A stretch of 64,000 bases of DNA from Glycine soja (lineage: Eukaryota > Streptophyta > Magnoliopsida > Fabales > Fabaceae), in NCBI RefSeq assembly GCF_004193775.1, contig NC_041021.1, positions 24,334,632 through 24,398,631 of the forward strand. Reading direction: 5' to 3'. This document shows, one piece after another, positions 1-11,066 of this stretch. The notes beneath the pieces were generated by a model that saw nothing but the letters and a program-made list of their open reading frames with translations, made no database searches and was not told where the DNA came from. The position numbers and the translations under genes were made by a program. Positions within the stretch are counted from its first letter, which is position 1. Each line of letters begins with the position of its first letter.

Positions 1-2
1 TC

Positions 3-1268
3 TTGGCAGATCTATTTGACACATTGGACCGAAGGTGCGAGAAGAGTAGCGCACGGATCATCTGTTGCTTACCCGCCCTCTGTGTTTGGTTGGTTTCACA
101 CTTGTTCCAACAAGACACAAGACATCCATGTCCGCTCCTGAGCCATCGCTCGTGTACTGAAAAGAGGAGAATGGATTGGGACCAGCTCTTGGCCGGGATA
201 GGAGGTAAAACAATCAGTTGGTTCCCCCGATGGAAGGAAGGAAAAGAAGGAGTCCTTTTCTCATGTGGAAGGTACCCAAACATTCCGCTGGTAGGAACGA
301 GGGGTTGTATTAATTACAATCCCACGCTCGCTATAAGACAACTAGGGTACCCCATGAGGGGAGCACCAACGGAAGAAAGCATGTCTCCTTTCCTTGTGAG
401 GGATCTCGGCGCACAAAATTCCAAGACTATACAAAGAATCCATAAGGCATGGGAAACCCCGTTAAGGAAAGATCAAGAGCTTAGAGGCATTCGTAATGGC
501 ATCATTGGTGGGTACCACGAATGGCTGAAAGTTCGCATACGAGGTTTAGATTGGCTCGCCAAGTTAAAAGTCGTCAGCGAAGAGAATTTTGAAGCACCGG
601 AAGAGGACGAAGAAGTCCAAGCTCTCAAGAGCGAGTTAGGAAAGGCAAAACTCGCCAAGGAGAAGTTCAAGTTGGCTGCTACACACGTTCGGAAGGAGTG
701 TGCCGGGTTACGGGAAGAGAATGCAATTACCGCAAGAGCCCTTGAACAAGAGACCAAGAGGGCTCGCAAGGAAGAGTATGGCCGGAACAAATTTCGCGGA
801 GCTCTATGGGGTAGCAATAGTGAACTCAAGTTGCGAAGGGAAGAAAGAGACCAGTCGCGAGCACATAGCATGGTTCTGAAAGAAGGGTTGATTGCTTGTT
901 CAAGGTCCAAAAGAAGCTTGTCTCAGCGTTTATGCGAGACAGAGACCAACATGTTAGCTATCATCGCCAAGTACCAAGAAGAGTTAGGTCTAGCCACGGC
1001 CCACGAGCATAGAATCGCGGATGAGTATGCTCAAGTGTATGCGGAAAAAGAGGCTAGAGGAAGGGTGATCGACTCTTTACACCAAGAGGCAACCATGTGG
1101 ATGGATCGGTTTGCTCTTACCTTGAACGGGAGTCAAGAACTTCCCCGATTGTTAGCCAAGGCCAAGGCGATGGCAGACACCTACTCCGCCCCCGAAGAGA
1201 TTCATGGGCTTATCGGCTATTGTCAGCATATGATAGACTTAATGGCCCACATAATTAGAAATCGTTAG
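3..1268 (+). CDS. Retrotransposon ORF1 protein (DUF7745-like), C-terminal part, 5'-truncated by the window edge
   Basis: An uninterrupted frame of 421 codons ends at TAG 1266-1268. The first codon here is an internal TTG, because the D and C copies continue upstream of this point with matching sequence. Roughly the first 190 residues match the C-terminal half of the ORF1 domain (GTRGCINYNP, RKAWE-like and GGYHEWLK motifs). Residues about 195-330 are highly charged and heptad-like (KSELGKAKLAKEKFK, LRREERDQSRAH), so a coiled coil is likely. The tail holds LHQEATMWMDRFALTLN and YCQHMIDLMAHIIRNR. ORF1 lies upstream of gag in Ogre-type elements and its function is not known. Of the three copies here this is the only one without a stop in the visible part; the D and C copies are broken. 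Confidence 0.8.
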   Translation: MADLFDTLDRRCEKSSARIICCLPALCVWLVSHLFQQDTRHPCPLLSHRSCTEKRRMDWDQLLAGIGGKTISWFPRWKEGKEGVLFSCGRYPNIPLVGTRGCINYNPTLAIRQLGYPMRGAPTEESMSPFLVRDLGAQNSKTIQRIHKAWETPLRKDQELRGIRNGIIGGYHEWLKVRIRGLDWLAKLKVVSEENFEAPEEDEEVQALKSELGKAKLAKEKFKLAATHVRKECAGLREENAITARALEQETKRARKEEYGRNKFRGALWGSNSELKLRREERDQSRAHSMVLKEGLIACSRSKRSLSQRLCETETNMLAIIAKYQEELGLATAHEHRIADEYAQVYAEKEARGRVIDSLHQEATMWMDRFALTLNGSQELPRLLAKAKAMADTYSAPEEIHGLIGYCQHMIDLMAHIIRNR

Positions 1269-2379
1269 GAAACTTGTATGGTCTCTCAGACCTTGACTGG
1301 ATACGACTTCTTTTTTGAAATAAAATGAGTTGGTCCCATGTTTCTACTCCAAAAAGCTTGTGCAAATCAAATCACTCCTACATTTTATCTCTAGCATGCA
1401 TTGTATGTTGGTCTCGTCCTTTGTCACGGGAAGCCGGAAGGTCCATATCACCTTCTTAATTGTACACATGGGGCACTGCGCCCCCAAATGCGCAAGTAAG
1501 AAGAGATAATTTTCCGGGCTCTCGTGTCCGTAAAATGCATTCATATCATGCATCGCATAAGCATCTCTTCATAACATCATAATGGACATATCCTGCATTT
1601 GTCCGTTATCATATTCCAGCCTCACATTTTGCATAAGTCATGGCATCATCATGCATATGCGTTCAACAAACTTTTTGATCTGCAAAATTGCATACCATTT
1701 GTTTTCATGTTTGCTCATCCTTGCGTTTTCCTCTACAAAACAAAAACAAAGAAGGGGGAAGCGTGAAACTTCACACTACATTCTTAGTTGCATGTGTTAG
1801 GCACCATGAGCCAACCATGTTGGGATCATAAACCCATTTCTAAAAAAAACACACAACAACAAAACAAAATAATTGAACATGGTACCTAATGCATGGTTAA
1901 CTAGGAAATGGTGTTTCTTCGGGCATCTCAATTTCATAATTACATTTTCCATGCATAGCTTAAAGTATGCCCGAGTCATTCATCCCTATGAGATGTTGTT
2001 GAAGTATTGGCGATCAGAATTGCCATTCCTTGGATTATAGGGTTGAACCAAGCTCATGCTTTTATAAAAAGGTTCATCAAGTCAAGTTGAAATATGGAAG
2101 TAACCGTCCTGCAAAATTGGGGCAAAAGATGAATCAAGTCACATCACTGCTTCGTCTACTGCCAAACATATTTAGGATTGTTGATGTCCTTGTTACTTCC
2201 AGTTTCACCTTGACAAAGATGTCATGGACCATGTTGAAAATCTAAATTGATTCAACCCCATATCCTGCGTAAAAATTTGCAATACTTCGACTGTACATCA
2301 TTCGCATGCATCCATGCTTTTCATTGGTTGCATTGCTCATTGCATTCTTTCCTCGAAAAATAAAATAAAATAAAATAAA
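1269..2379 (+). other. Spacer between ORF1 and gag in element A
   Basis: No convincing coding frame. It holds a leader-like module (about 1436-1575, with GGAAGGTCC, CACCTTCTTAA and TTTTCCGGGCT) that resembles one found upstream of ORF1 in D and C. It ends in an AAATA microsatellite directly before the gag ATG. The same spacer is at 23445-24489 in D and 37934-38903 in C. Confidence 0.6.
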
Positions 2380-4310
2380 ATGAACTTATCAAAAAGAAAA
2401 GGACACGCTTTACGGCGCCCTTACCGAACTCGTACTAGAGCTAGAGTAATGGGTGAAGCAGAGAAGGTGCAAGAGAAGATGAAGGCCGAAAATGGAGGCC
2501 ATAAAAGAGCAAATGGCCACAATGATGAGGGCCATGATGAGCATGAAGAAGATAATGGAAGCCAATGCGGTTGCAATTGCCGCTACCAGCGTTGTTGCTA
2601 AGGTGAACCCGACATCCCCATCCGGCCTCAAGCAAATGAATCATCCAACCTCAAATATGGTAGGCAAAGATTTAGGAAGTACGGGCGGCCCCCATGATGT
2701 GCAAATTCAAAACGAGCACGCCTTCCCGTCATATGGCTTGCCTCTCAACTGTACGCCACCCAATGTGGCGTACACTCCCAATAAGAATGTCAATAACTCC
2801 ACTCCTATACCCATTGAAAGCCAGCAACCCCAAACTGATCATGCACATGTCTCTTAAACTGTGGAAGAGACCCATGAAATTCCCCATCACAATCTAGCCG
2901 ACTTCGAGCCTTGGCTCGGATATACCACTGAAGGGCAAGCAGTTGGTGGTATACCCCTACAAAACCCTTTGGAGGGCCCTCAGTATCACCCACAACTGCA
3001 CCTCTTGCATTCCACAGCGGTTAAAAACCCTCATGACTATGGCAGGAATGGGAAAGTTGGATCATCTAAAGGAAAGGCTCAGGGCCATTGAAGGAGGTGA
3101 AGATTATGCCTTTCCTAACCTAGAAGAGTTGTTCCTAGTACCCAATATCATCATCCCTCCCAAGTTCAAGGTGCTGGACTTTGACAAGTACAAGGAGACT
3201 ACTTGCCCCAAGAAACATCCAAAGATGTATTGTCGGAAGATAAGGGCATACGCAAAGATGAGGAACTGCTAATACATTTCTTCCAAGAAAGTCTTACTGG
3301 GGTAGCTCTTACCTGGTACACTAACTTGGAACCTTCCCGAGTCCATACTTGGAAGGACCTAATGGTTGCCTTCGTTAGAGAGTATCAGTACAATTCTGAT
3401 GTGGCTCCGAATAGGATGCAACTACAGAACATGTGCAAAAAGGGGGGCACGAATCTTTCAAAGAATACACCCAAAGATGGAGAGACTTGGCAACTCAAGT
3501 AGCACCCCCAATAACAGAGAAAGAGATTATCACAATGATAGTAGACACGTGACCGGTGTTCTACTATGAAAAAAATGGTGGGTTACACACCTTCAAGTTT
3601 TACAGATTTGGTCTTCGCCAGCAAAAAGATCGAAGTGGATCCGAAAAGAGGCAAATTTGATCATCCTACTAGGACGACTGAGAAAACTAGGGCAAATGAA
3701 GAGGGTGAGAAAGAGGGAGAAACCCATGCTGTGACTGCCATTCCTATACGGCCAAGTTTCCCACCAACCCAACAATGTCATTACTCAGCCAATAACAAAC
3801 CTCCTCCTTACCCCACCACCCAGTTATCCACAAAGGCCATCCCTAAATCAACCACAAAGTCTGTCTACCGCACTTCCAATGACGAAGACCACCTTTAGCA
3901 CAAACCAAAAAAAACACACACAACAAAAAGGAATTTTGCAGCAAAAAGCCTGTAGGGTTCACCCCAAATTCCGTTGTCATATGCTAAACTTGATCCCATA
4001 TCTACTTGATAATTCAATGGTAGCCATAACCCTAGCCAAGGTTCATCAACCTCCATTTCTCCGAGAATACGACTCGAACGCAACGTGTACTTGTCACGGA
4101 GAAGCCCCGGGGCGTTCCATTGAGCATTGTAGGGCTCTGAAGCGTAAGGTGCAAGGTCTAATTGATACGGGCTGGCTGAAATTTGAGGAGAATCGCTTGT
4201 TGAATCCTAACATTAACAAGCAACACCATACATGGGGCAATTCTGGAAGCTGTTGTTATGACTCATCAGGATTTTCAAGTTTATGCCATAAACCACAGTT
4301 ACAATGTTAA
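2380..4310 (+). pseudogene. gag: gag remnant of element A, frameshifted
   Basis: The gag protein would form the retrotransposon particle. The frame opens at ATG 2380 and is soon lost; pieces of homology follow in different frames. The N-terminal part is methionine-rich and helical (MKKIMEANAV). The core retrotransposon gag motif LLIHFFQESLTGVALTWY lies near 3265-3320, followed by TWKDLMVAFVREYQY. A later piece reads KKMVGYTPSSFTDLVFASKK, then a proline/glutamine-rich stretch. Near 4085 is a zinc-knuckle-like CTCHGEAPGRSIEHC in which the usual GH reads GR. At least four frame changes and several stops are present, so no full-length Gag can be made. Homology stops at GWLKFEEN (about 4195). In E-type elements protease would follow; here AT-rich sequence follows. 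Confidence 0.8.
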
Positions 4311-4319
4311 ATGATATAG

Positions 4320-5486
4320 ATAAAATGGACATCCTCTCACGAACACATCTTTGCTTATTCAACTTCCACCGGAATGTGAGTGTAAGCCATTGGTCTGTTT
4401 GCTCAAGCAACCTGCGCTCCTGAGTGTTGACTTCCAAGACCGTTCAATCAGAGATTACTCATCTTGCACGTTGGTGCGGGTGCCGTAAAACAACGAGCAA
4501 AGTTCAAAACAAATAAGTTTCAAAATAAAAAATAAAAAGGCATTTGATTGACTGTGTTTTCAAGTAAAATATAGACGTTCATGTGACCTCATTTTTGTCT
4601 TTTTAGAGAGAAGTGAGTTATCAAGAATAGGATGTTGGACAAATGGCCTCAGTTACCTTGAGAAGAAGAGGGGATTGAATTAAGATACGAATATTATTCC
4701 CCAATTAAACTTTCACTCTCTCTTTTCGGATTAACAATGCACATAGGGACAACCCTTCCCTTGTGTTCAAGAATCCTCTACAACAAGAGACCCACGGTCT
4801 CTTAATCCCTTTTCAGAAATAAGAAGAAGAGAAGAATAGGTCTCTCGTAAAAGAGGTAGATTGTAAAATGAAGATCAATCAAAAATTCCTTATTGAATAT
4901 GCAAGTGGTTGACCAAGGAATCTTTTCGAGAGGATAAGACATTTCAGTTCAGAAAAACTCTTGATCTTTCGAGAGGATAAAACTGTTTGGGCAATGAAAA
5001 CTCTCTTTAAAACATTTGAATGGCCATTCATAAAACATTTGAATAGATATGTCTCTTGGAAATTATTTTCTGAAAATCCCCTCTAGTAATCAATTACAAG
5101 ACTTATGTAATCGATTACAGGTTTTAAAAATTTGAATTAAAACATTTTCAAACTGCTGGTAATCGATTACCAGAGAGCAAATCTCAATTTGAAAGGATAG
5201 AATTCCTTGGTCAAACCTTTTGCTTCTTCAATTTGGAAACTTCTTCCTAAGATTCTAGAGATCAACTTGATCATATATCTTGATTTTCTTGGATTCTTGT
5301 CTTGAATAAAACTTGGCATCATCGAAACATCAAAACATCTTGCTTCTACATAGGAGTCATTTGACTTAATCCATCAACTGAAAAAAATCCTTCAACTATT
5401 TCTCGTCCTTGGAAAATTCTTTTTGCAAAAATCAATTGCTTCTTTCATTCTTCCTTACTACGAGGTTGTGAAAACAAGACAACAAT
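4320..5486 (+). other. AT-rich segment with TAATCGATTA motifs, replacing the start of pol
   Basis: Non-coding. About 4640-5460 forms a distinct segment shared with D (26590-27660) and C (41155-42235). It contains a near repeat of TAATCGATTAC and one perfect 18-bp palindrome CTGGTAATCGATTACCAG at 5156-5173. A has lost about 0.2 kb near 4740 that D and C keep. It looks like non-coding sequence captured from another retroelement by the common ancestor of A, C and D. I cannot name the donor. Confidence 0.5.
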
Positions 5487-5489
5487 TGG

Positions 5490-5715
5490 TACCTCTAAGC
5501 CCTACACTGGGGCAACGAAAGGCACCATGCAAAAACCTCAAGCGAACCTAGGGGCAGATTAGAAGTATTCACCCAATAGGTTCCCTCCTACAAGGTCATG
5601 ACGAAAGGCAACGATTGATACCTCAAAGCCTTACACTGGGGCAATGAGGGGCGCCGTGCATGAGCCTCAAGTGAACCTAGGGGTCGATCAAAAGTTCTCA
5701 CCCATCGATGTTTTT
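5490..5715 (+). repeat. Two direct repeats of 129-bp period
   Basis: Two diverged copies start at TACCTC 5490 and 5619. Both carry ACTGGGGCAA, GAACCTAGGGG and TTCTCACCC-like blocks. D has the same two copies and C has three. Confidence 0.8.
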
Positions 5716-6180
5716 AACAAAAAAGGGGGGGACAAACCCTAGGATTTCAATGGATTGATCAAACATCAAATGGCTCCATTGCCGTCACTCCAAAATGGTC
5801 AAGTGACTAAATCAAACAGAACACACACTCTGAGGAAGTTCCCGGAGAGATTTGCAAAAAAGGATAGGATGAGGTTGCATGAATTATCACCTCTTTCAAA
5901 AGGACAGTCAATCTGTGTTTTCCAAAAAAATTAAATCAAAATCAAAATCACAAAATAGGGAAAGAATGCCATGAACATTGTACAACTTTCCATTACATTG
6001 CATTGTTTCATATAAAGTCCGCATTTACCCAAATTTCACGACAAAGGTTGCATGCATCTGCATCCCTAAAGATCATGTTAACTGCATAGATTTCCTACAT
6101 CTAATGTCCAAATCTTGTGGATTTGGGATGACCGGCCCTCTCGATGAGTCGATCTCTTGCTTTCTCATAAGGGTGGCACC
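5716..6180 (+). other. Linker between the direct repeats and the hairpin array
   Basis: Non-coding, with conserved counterparts at 27931-28386 in D and 42640-43102 in C. The only ORF start here (5978) runs into the repeat array and has no family resemblance. Confidence 0.5.
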
Positions 6181-8171
6181 TTGGGTACTAGTTACCCTCA
6201 CCGTTGAGAGGACTACACGTCCTCGCCTTGAGAGGACTACACGTCCTCACCATCAGAGGGCTGCACGCCCTCACCTCTAGAGGACTGCATGTCCTCGCCT
6301 TGAGAGGGCTACACGCCCTCACCTTGGGTACTAGTTACCCTCACCGTTGAGAGGACTACACGTCCTCGCCTTGAGAGGACTACACGTCCTCACCATCAGA
6401 GGGCTGCACGCCCTCACCTCTAGAGGACTACATGTCCTCGCCTTGAGAGGGCTACACGCCCTCACCTTGGGTACTAGTTACCCTCACCGTTGAGAGGACT
6501 ACACGTCCTCGCCTTGAGAGGACTACACGTCCTCAGCATCAGAGGGCTGCACGCCCTCACCTTTAGAGGACTACATGTCCTCGCCTTGAGAGGGCTACAC
6601 GCCCTCACCTTGGGTACTAGTTACCCTCACCGTTGAGAGGACTACACGTCCTCGCCTTGAGAGGACTACGCGTCCTCACCATCAGAGGGCTGCACGCCCT
6701 CACCATCAGAGGACTACATGTCCTCGCCTTGAGAGGGCTACACGCCCTCACCTTGGGTACTAGTTACCCTCACCGTTGAGAGGACTACACGTCCTCGCCT
6801 TGAGAGGACTACACGTCCTCACCATCAGAGGGCTGCACGCCCTCACCTCCAGAGGACTACATGTCCTCGCCTTGAGAGGGCTACACGCCCTCACCTTGGG
6901 TACTAGTTACCCTCACCGTTGAGAGGACTACACGTCCTCGCCTTGAGAGGACTACACGTCCTCACCATCAGAGGGCTGCACGCCCTCACCTCCAGAGGAC
7001 TACATGTCCTCGCCTTGAGAGGGCTACACGCCCTCACCTTGGGTACTGGTTACCCTCACCGTTGAGAGGACTACACGTCCTCGCCTTGAGAGGACTACAC
7101 GTCCTCACCATCAGAGGGCTGCACGCCCTCACCTCCAGAGGACTACATGTCCTCGCCTTGAGAGGGCTACACGCCCTCACCTTGGGTACTAGTTACCCTC
7201 ACCGTTGAGAGGACTACACGTCCTCGCCTTGAGAGGACTACACGTCCTCACCATCAGAGGGCTGCACGCCCTCACCTCCAGAGGACTACATGCCCTCGCC
7301 TTGAGAGGGCTACACGCCCTCACCTTGGGTACTAGTTACCCTCACCGTTGAGAGGACTACACGTCCTCGCCTTGAGAGGACTACACGTCCTCACCATCAG
7401 AGGGCTGCACGCCCTCACCTCCAGAGGACTACATGTCCTCGCCTTGAGAGGGCTACACGCCCTCACCTTGGGTACTGGTTACCCTCACCGTTGAGAGGAC
7501 TACACGTCCTCGCCTTGAGAGGACTACACGTCCTCACCATCAGAGGGCTGCACGCCCTCACCTCCAGAGGACTACATGTCCTCGCCTTGAGAGGGCTACA
7601 CGCCCTCACCTTGGGTACTAGTTACCCTCACCGTTGAGAGGACTACACGTCCTCGCCTTGAGAGGGCTACACGTCCTCACCATCAGAGGGCTGCACGCCC
7701 TCACCTCCAGAGGACTACATGTCCTCGCCTTGAGAGGGCTACACGCCCTCACCTTGGGTACTAGTTACCCTCACCGTTGAGAGGACTACACGTCCTCGCC
7801 TTGAGAGGACTACACGTCCTCACCATCAGAGGGCTGCACGCCCTCACCTCCAGAGGACTACATGTCCTCGCCTTGAGAGGGCTACACGCCCTCACCTTGG
7901 GTACTAGTTACCCTCACCTTTGTAGGGCTACACGCCCTCATCTTCAGAGGACTACACGTCCTCACCTTTAGAGGACTACACGTCCTCGCCATCAGAGGAC
8001 TACATGTTCCCCATTTTCAAAGGGGGGCATGCCCTCACCTTTAGAGGATTGCACGTCCTTGCCATCATAGGACTACACTCCCTCGCCTTCGAAAGGCGAC
8101 ACGTCCTGAACTTCAGAGGGCTACACACCCTCGCCTTTAGAGGACTACGCGTCCTCACTTTCAGTGGGCTC
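6181..8171 (+). repeat. 143-bp tandem array built from 24-bp hairpin modules
   Basis: TTGGGTACTAGTTACCC (or TACTGG variants) recurs at 6181, 6324, 6467, 6610, 6753, 6896, 7039, 7182, 7325, 7468, 7611, 7754 and 7897: twelve units, each exactly 143 bp. Each unit holds five 17-nt inverted repeats, of the forms GAGGACTACACGTCCTC and GAGGGCTGCACGCCCTC, separated by 7-nt spacers such as GCCTTGA and ACCATCA. A sixth weaker one (GGGTA...TACCC) completes the unit. Stems are 6 bp with a 5-nt loop. After 7919 the modules continue in degenerate form to about 8171. Because 24 is a multiple of three, short artefactual octapeptide ORFs appear on both strands. Confidence 0.95.
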
Positions 8172-8267
8172 CATATCCACACCTTAAGATAATTTAAGGT
8201 CCTCTGTCCTTAAATGCTTAACCGAGACTTGCACTCCCGGTTAAGGGACCAGTAGTTTCCCTTTAAC

Positions 8268-9105
8268 GGTTCTTGGGCCACCCCCTGATATTGGAGGAGG
8301 GCCAACTGTGCGAGCACAACCAGAGAGGGAGGCTATCACACAGCTACTATGCATACCGGGGCAAGATTTCACCTGTGCCGTTGCAAAGAGACGAGTGCGG
8401 ATCATGCGCACCAACATGACCACTCTTACACAGATATAGATGACATTGCTACTTAGCAACATTCTGCCCAGCGACCGCAATGCCAATCTCCCCCTGCAAA
8501 AGTATCAGTTGGTCTGTGTCGTCCCGACATGGGTAAGTATGCATATAGTTCAACTGATTTCTGATACCATCTATTGTTTGCAGGGATCGCACCCACAAGA
8601 CACCCAGTGGACCCGGAAAAGTCCAACAGGGCCCTGGGGTTTCCAGCTCTGGTTACGGGCCTCTATTAGTCCTATAGGGTGCCCGTACCCCCCCGGCGAG
8701 GTCATGTCATCATAGGTAAGTATGCACATCGCTCAACTGATTTCTGATGTCATCTATTGTTTGCAGGGATTGCGCCTGCAAGACACCCAGTGGACCCGAA
8801 GAAGTCCAACAGGGTCTTGGAGTTGTCAAGCTCTAATTACGGGTCTCTGTCAGTTCTACGGAGTGTCTGTCGCCCCCAGCAAAGTCATCAGACCCCCCTA
8901 CCAATCGAGCTTTCATCAAGAAGTACTGCGCCCCCAGGCAGGCGCAAGGCGAAACACCACAGCAGCATTGGGATGGCCGGTAGCAGGCAATAGACACACC
9001 GCTACCACCTCTAAAGTTCACCTCAGCTCATCCATAAAAAGGTTAGAGCGTTGCCTACGACACATGGTCGAGCAATAGGCGACCAAGTCCAAAGCCAAAG
9101 GTAAG
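8268..9105 (+). pseudogene. Remnant of a 'putative plant transposon protein' gene in element A
   Basis: The translated pieces match the gene at 55910-57145 of element E: LLCIPGQDF, RRVRIMRTNMTTLTQ, MTLLLSN, and further on a KKYC.PRQA-like stretch. The N-terminal third is missing. The remnant has in-frame stops (for example TAG just before MTLLLSN), frame changes and an internal duplication of about 183 bp starting at 8533 and 8716. The domain is one I know as a plant transposon-associated protein (Pfam PF20167, from memory), with no established function. C and D keep the same remnant in the same place, so the damage predates their separation. Confidence 0.75.
8533..8900 (+). repeat. Internal tandem duplication within the transposon-protein remnant
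   Basis: GTAAGTATGCA begins at 8533 and again at 8716. Both copies run through TTGTTTGCAGGGAT and ACACCCAGTGGACCC. The same duplication is in D (30068 and 30256) and C (43797 and 43983). Confidence 0.8.
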
Positions 9106-9168
9106 CAAAGTACTAGGTCAGTGGCTGACAAGTCATAAGGCGTCCAGCTAAAGACGTTAAAGAAGCGC

Positions 9169-9188
9169 TACTAGGAGGCAACCTAGTA
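9169..9188 (+). other. Stem-loop TACTAGG-AGGCAA-CCTAGTA
   Basis: A 7-bp perfect stem with a 6-nt loop just after the transposon-protein remnant. It is identical in D (30709-30728) and C (44434-44453). Similar loops follow coding regions in other plant Ty3/gypsy elements, as far as I recall. Its role is unknown. Confidence 0.6.
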
Positions 9189-9296
9189 CCTTTTGAATCT
9201 ATGCTTGTTATTTGATCACTTTTTATAGTAGGACGCACCTAGTTGCTCATGATCCTGGGGATTTAAATAAAACAAGCGCAAGCTCGGAAGGTAGTC

Positions 9297-9625
9297 ATAC
9301 CTCACAAAATATATATATGTATGTTTAGGTAGTGAAAATACCTTAGATATGCATGTATGTAAACAAAAAAATACTTCACAAAATATATATATGTATGTTT
9401 AGGTAGAGAGATACCTTAGATGTGCGTGTATGTAAACAAAAAATTACTTCACAAAATATATATTTGTATGTTTAGGTAGAGAGATACCTTAGATGTGCGT
9501 GTATGTAGCAAAAAAATACCTCACAAAACATATATATGTATGTTTAGGTGGCAAGATACCTTGGATATGCATGTATATAGCAAAAATACCTCACAAAAAT
9601 ATGCACATGTTTAGGTAGCAAAATA
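9297..9625 (+). repeat. AT-rich tandem repeat of about 73 bp
   Basis: GTATGTTTAGGTAG recurs at about 9319, 9393, 9466 and 9538, with a partial copy near 9605. Each unit has an AGGTA...TACCT inverted pair and a TATATATGTATG core. C has more copies than A. Confidence 0.85.
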
Positions 9626-11066
9626 CCTCATGGAAAAAAAAGAAGAAGAAAAAAAAACAAACAAGAAAAAGAAATAAACAAATGATAATGATAAAAAAAA
9701 AAAAAAAAAAAAAAAAGAAGGAAAAAAGAAAAAATAAGTTGTCAAGCTGAAAAACCAACATGCTTTTGAAAAGAGATGACTTCCAACTTTTCTTTGGAAA
9801 AATTCACTGATCATAACTAGTTTTTGAAAAAAGTGTGTATACACCTGAAGGGTGAATGCTGTGAAGATTTTCCCAGACGCCCAAAATGGACTCGGGGAAT
9901 GCACAAATTGATAAAAGAACATATTTTGGAAACGTTGGGTTGACTAAAATAGAGGAAATGAATCCTGAGCCCTAGCATCACATGACCATAAAAATTTGAC
10001 ACTTGAGTGTCCGCATAGGTGCATGCATGACCAGTTTTGCATAAAGTTTCTAAATCATCATTTTTGCATTTGTGTCATGGAAATAGTGTGGGGCATCCCT
10101 TTTATCCTTGAACCAAACCAAACCCCGACATGTATCATGTCTAGCCATTCTACAAACCTTGAGCCAAAATCCTGACTCACCATAATCCTTACCCTCGGAA
10201 GCAAAAAAGAAAAGAAGGAAAATTTCCAATCAAAGAAAAAAAGAAGGAAAATTCCCCAATCAAAGAGTGGGAGAAAGCAAAAAGAAAAGAAAGAAAATTC
10301 CCAATCAAAGAATGGGAGAAAGTAAAAAAGGGAGAAGAAGAAGGAAAGAAAGCCCCTGGTCGGGGATCGAAGGAAAACAGAAGAAATGTGCAGAGAGGTC
10401 TTTGGACCAGACAATATCTGAACAATACAGAATTGTCACCAAATGAACACAAAAGAAGGAAAGGAAACCGCGACCTAAAATGGTCTTCTCCCTTTAATTA
10501 CCAACCAAAATCCCGTGCGCTAGCGACCCTTTTTTCTCGCCCCGCACTAAACAAAAAAAAAAAAAAAAAAAAAAACAGAAAAAGAAAAAGCCAGGAAAAT
10601 CAAAAGCCAAAAACACACAAAAGCCGAAAGAAGAAACCACCAAAAGAACCCATTCCCAAGGGAAGCCCTATTGATCCATGATCACGTGTGTAATTTTTGA
10701 TTTGATAGGAAATAATTTGCAAAGTCAAGTCATGACATATCTACGGTTCGGAATTAGGATGAAACACTTACCTGTGCGAGATTGATACACTTTGAGTGGA
10801 TTTCTTCTATTTTTGTCGGACCCAGTGTTTCCTCTAAATGATCATTTAGAAACGAAATGCTAACATCCAAAATCTCATTTATGGTTATGGGAGATTTCAT
10901 CAGCAGACTCTCCTTCCCTGGTAGACGCATTGTTTTTCACTCAAAAAAAAAAAAAGAGCATATGCTGCTCTAAATCAGTTGGAATATTTGTCTCTATGCT
11001 AAAGCATGTTTGCATTTTAGTGGAGAAAACACCGAGACTTTTTCAAGTCTCACAAGTTATCCAGAA
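9626..11066 (+). other. 3' untranslated region with purine and poly-A tracts (element A)
   Basis: Non-coding. It has A-rich tracts at 9632-9735 and 10550-10660, and a short purine-rich tandem repeat (AAAGAAAAGAAGGAAAATTCC type) at 10196-10345. The intervening sequence (for example AAACGTTGGGTTGAC near 9935 and GATAGGAAAT near 10708) is also found, reversed, in the 3' region of element E. This part is therefore ancestral to both element types. Confidence 0.6.

Noticed and set aside
7777..7971. ORFs with octapeptide repeats (RGLHVL and RTTRPHL types) over the hairpin arrays, both strands
   Set aside because: They follow from a 24-bp repeat being a multiple of three. They appear on both strands, break where the 143-bp unit shifts the frame, and have no plausible start context.
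6181..8171. Regular repeats with spacers resembling a CRISPR array
   Set aside because: The spacers are the same few 7-nt sequences, not unique, there are no cas genes, and the context is plant retrotransposon.
9611..9922. Hydrophobic Phe/Ser-rich ORFs on the minus strand over purine tracts (also 31815, 31197, 54378)
   Set aside because: They come from A-rich or pyrimidine-rich low-complexity DNA; no conserved start or family.
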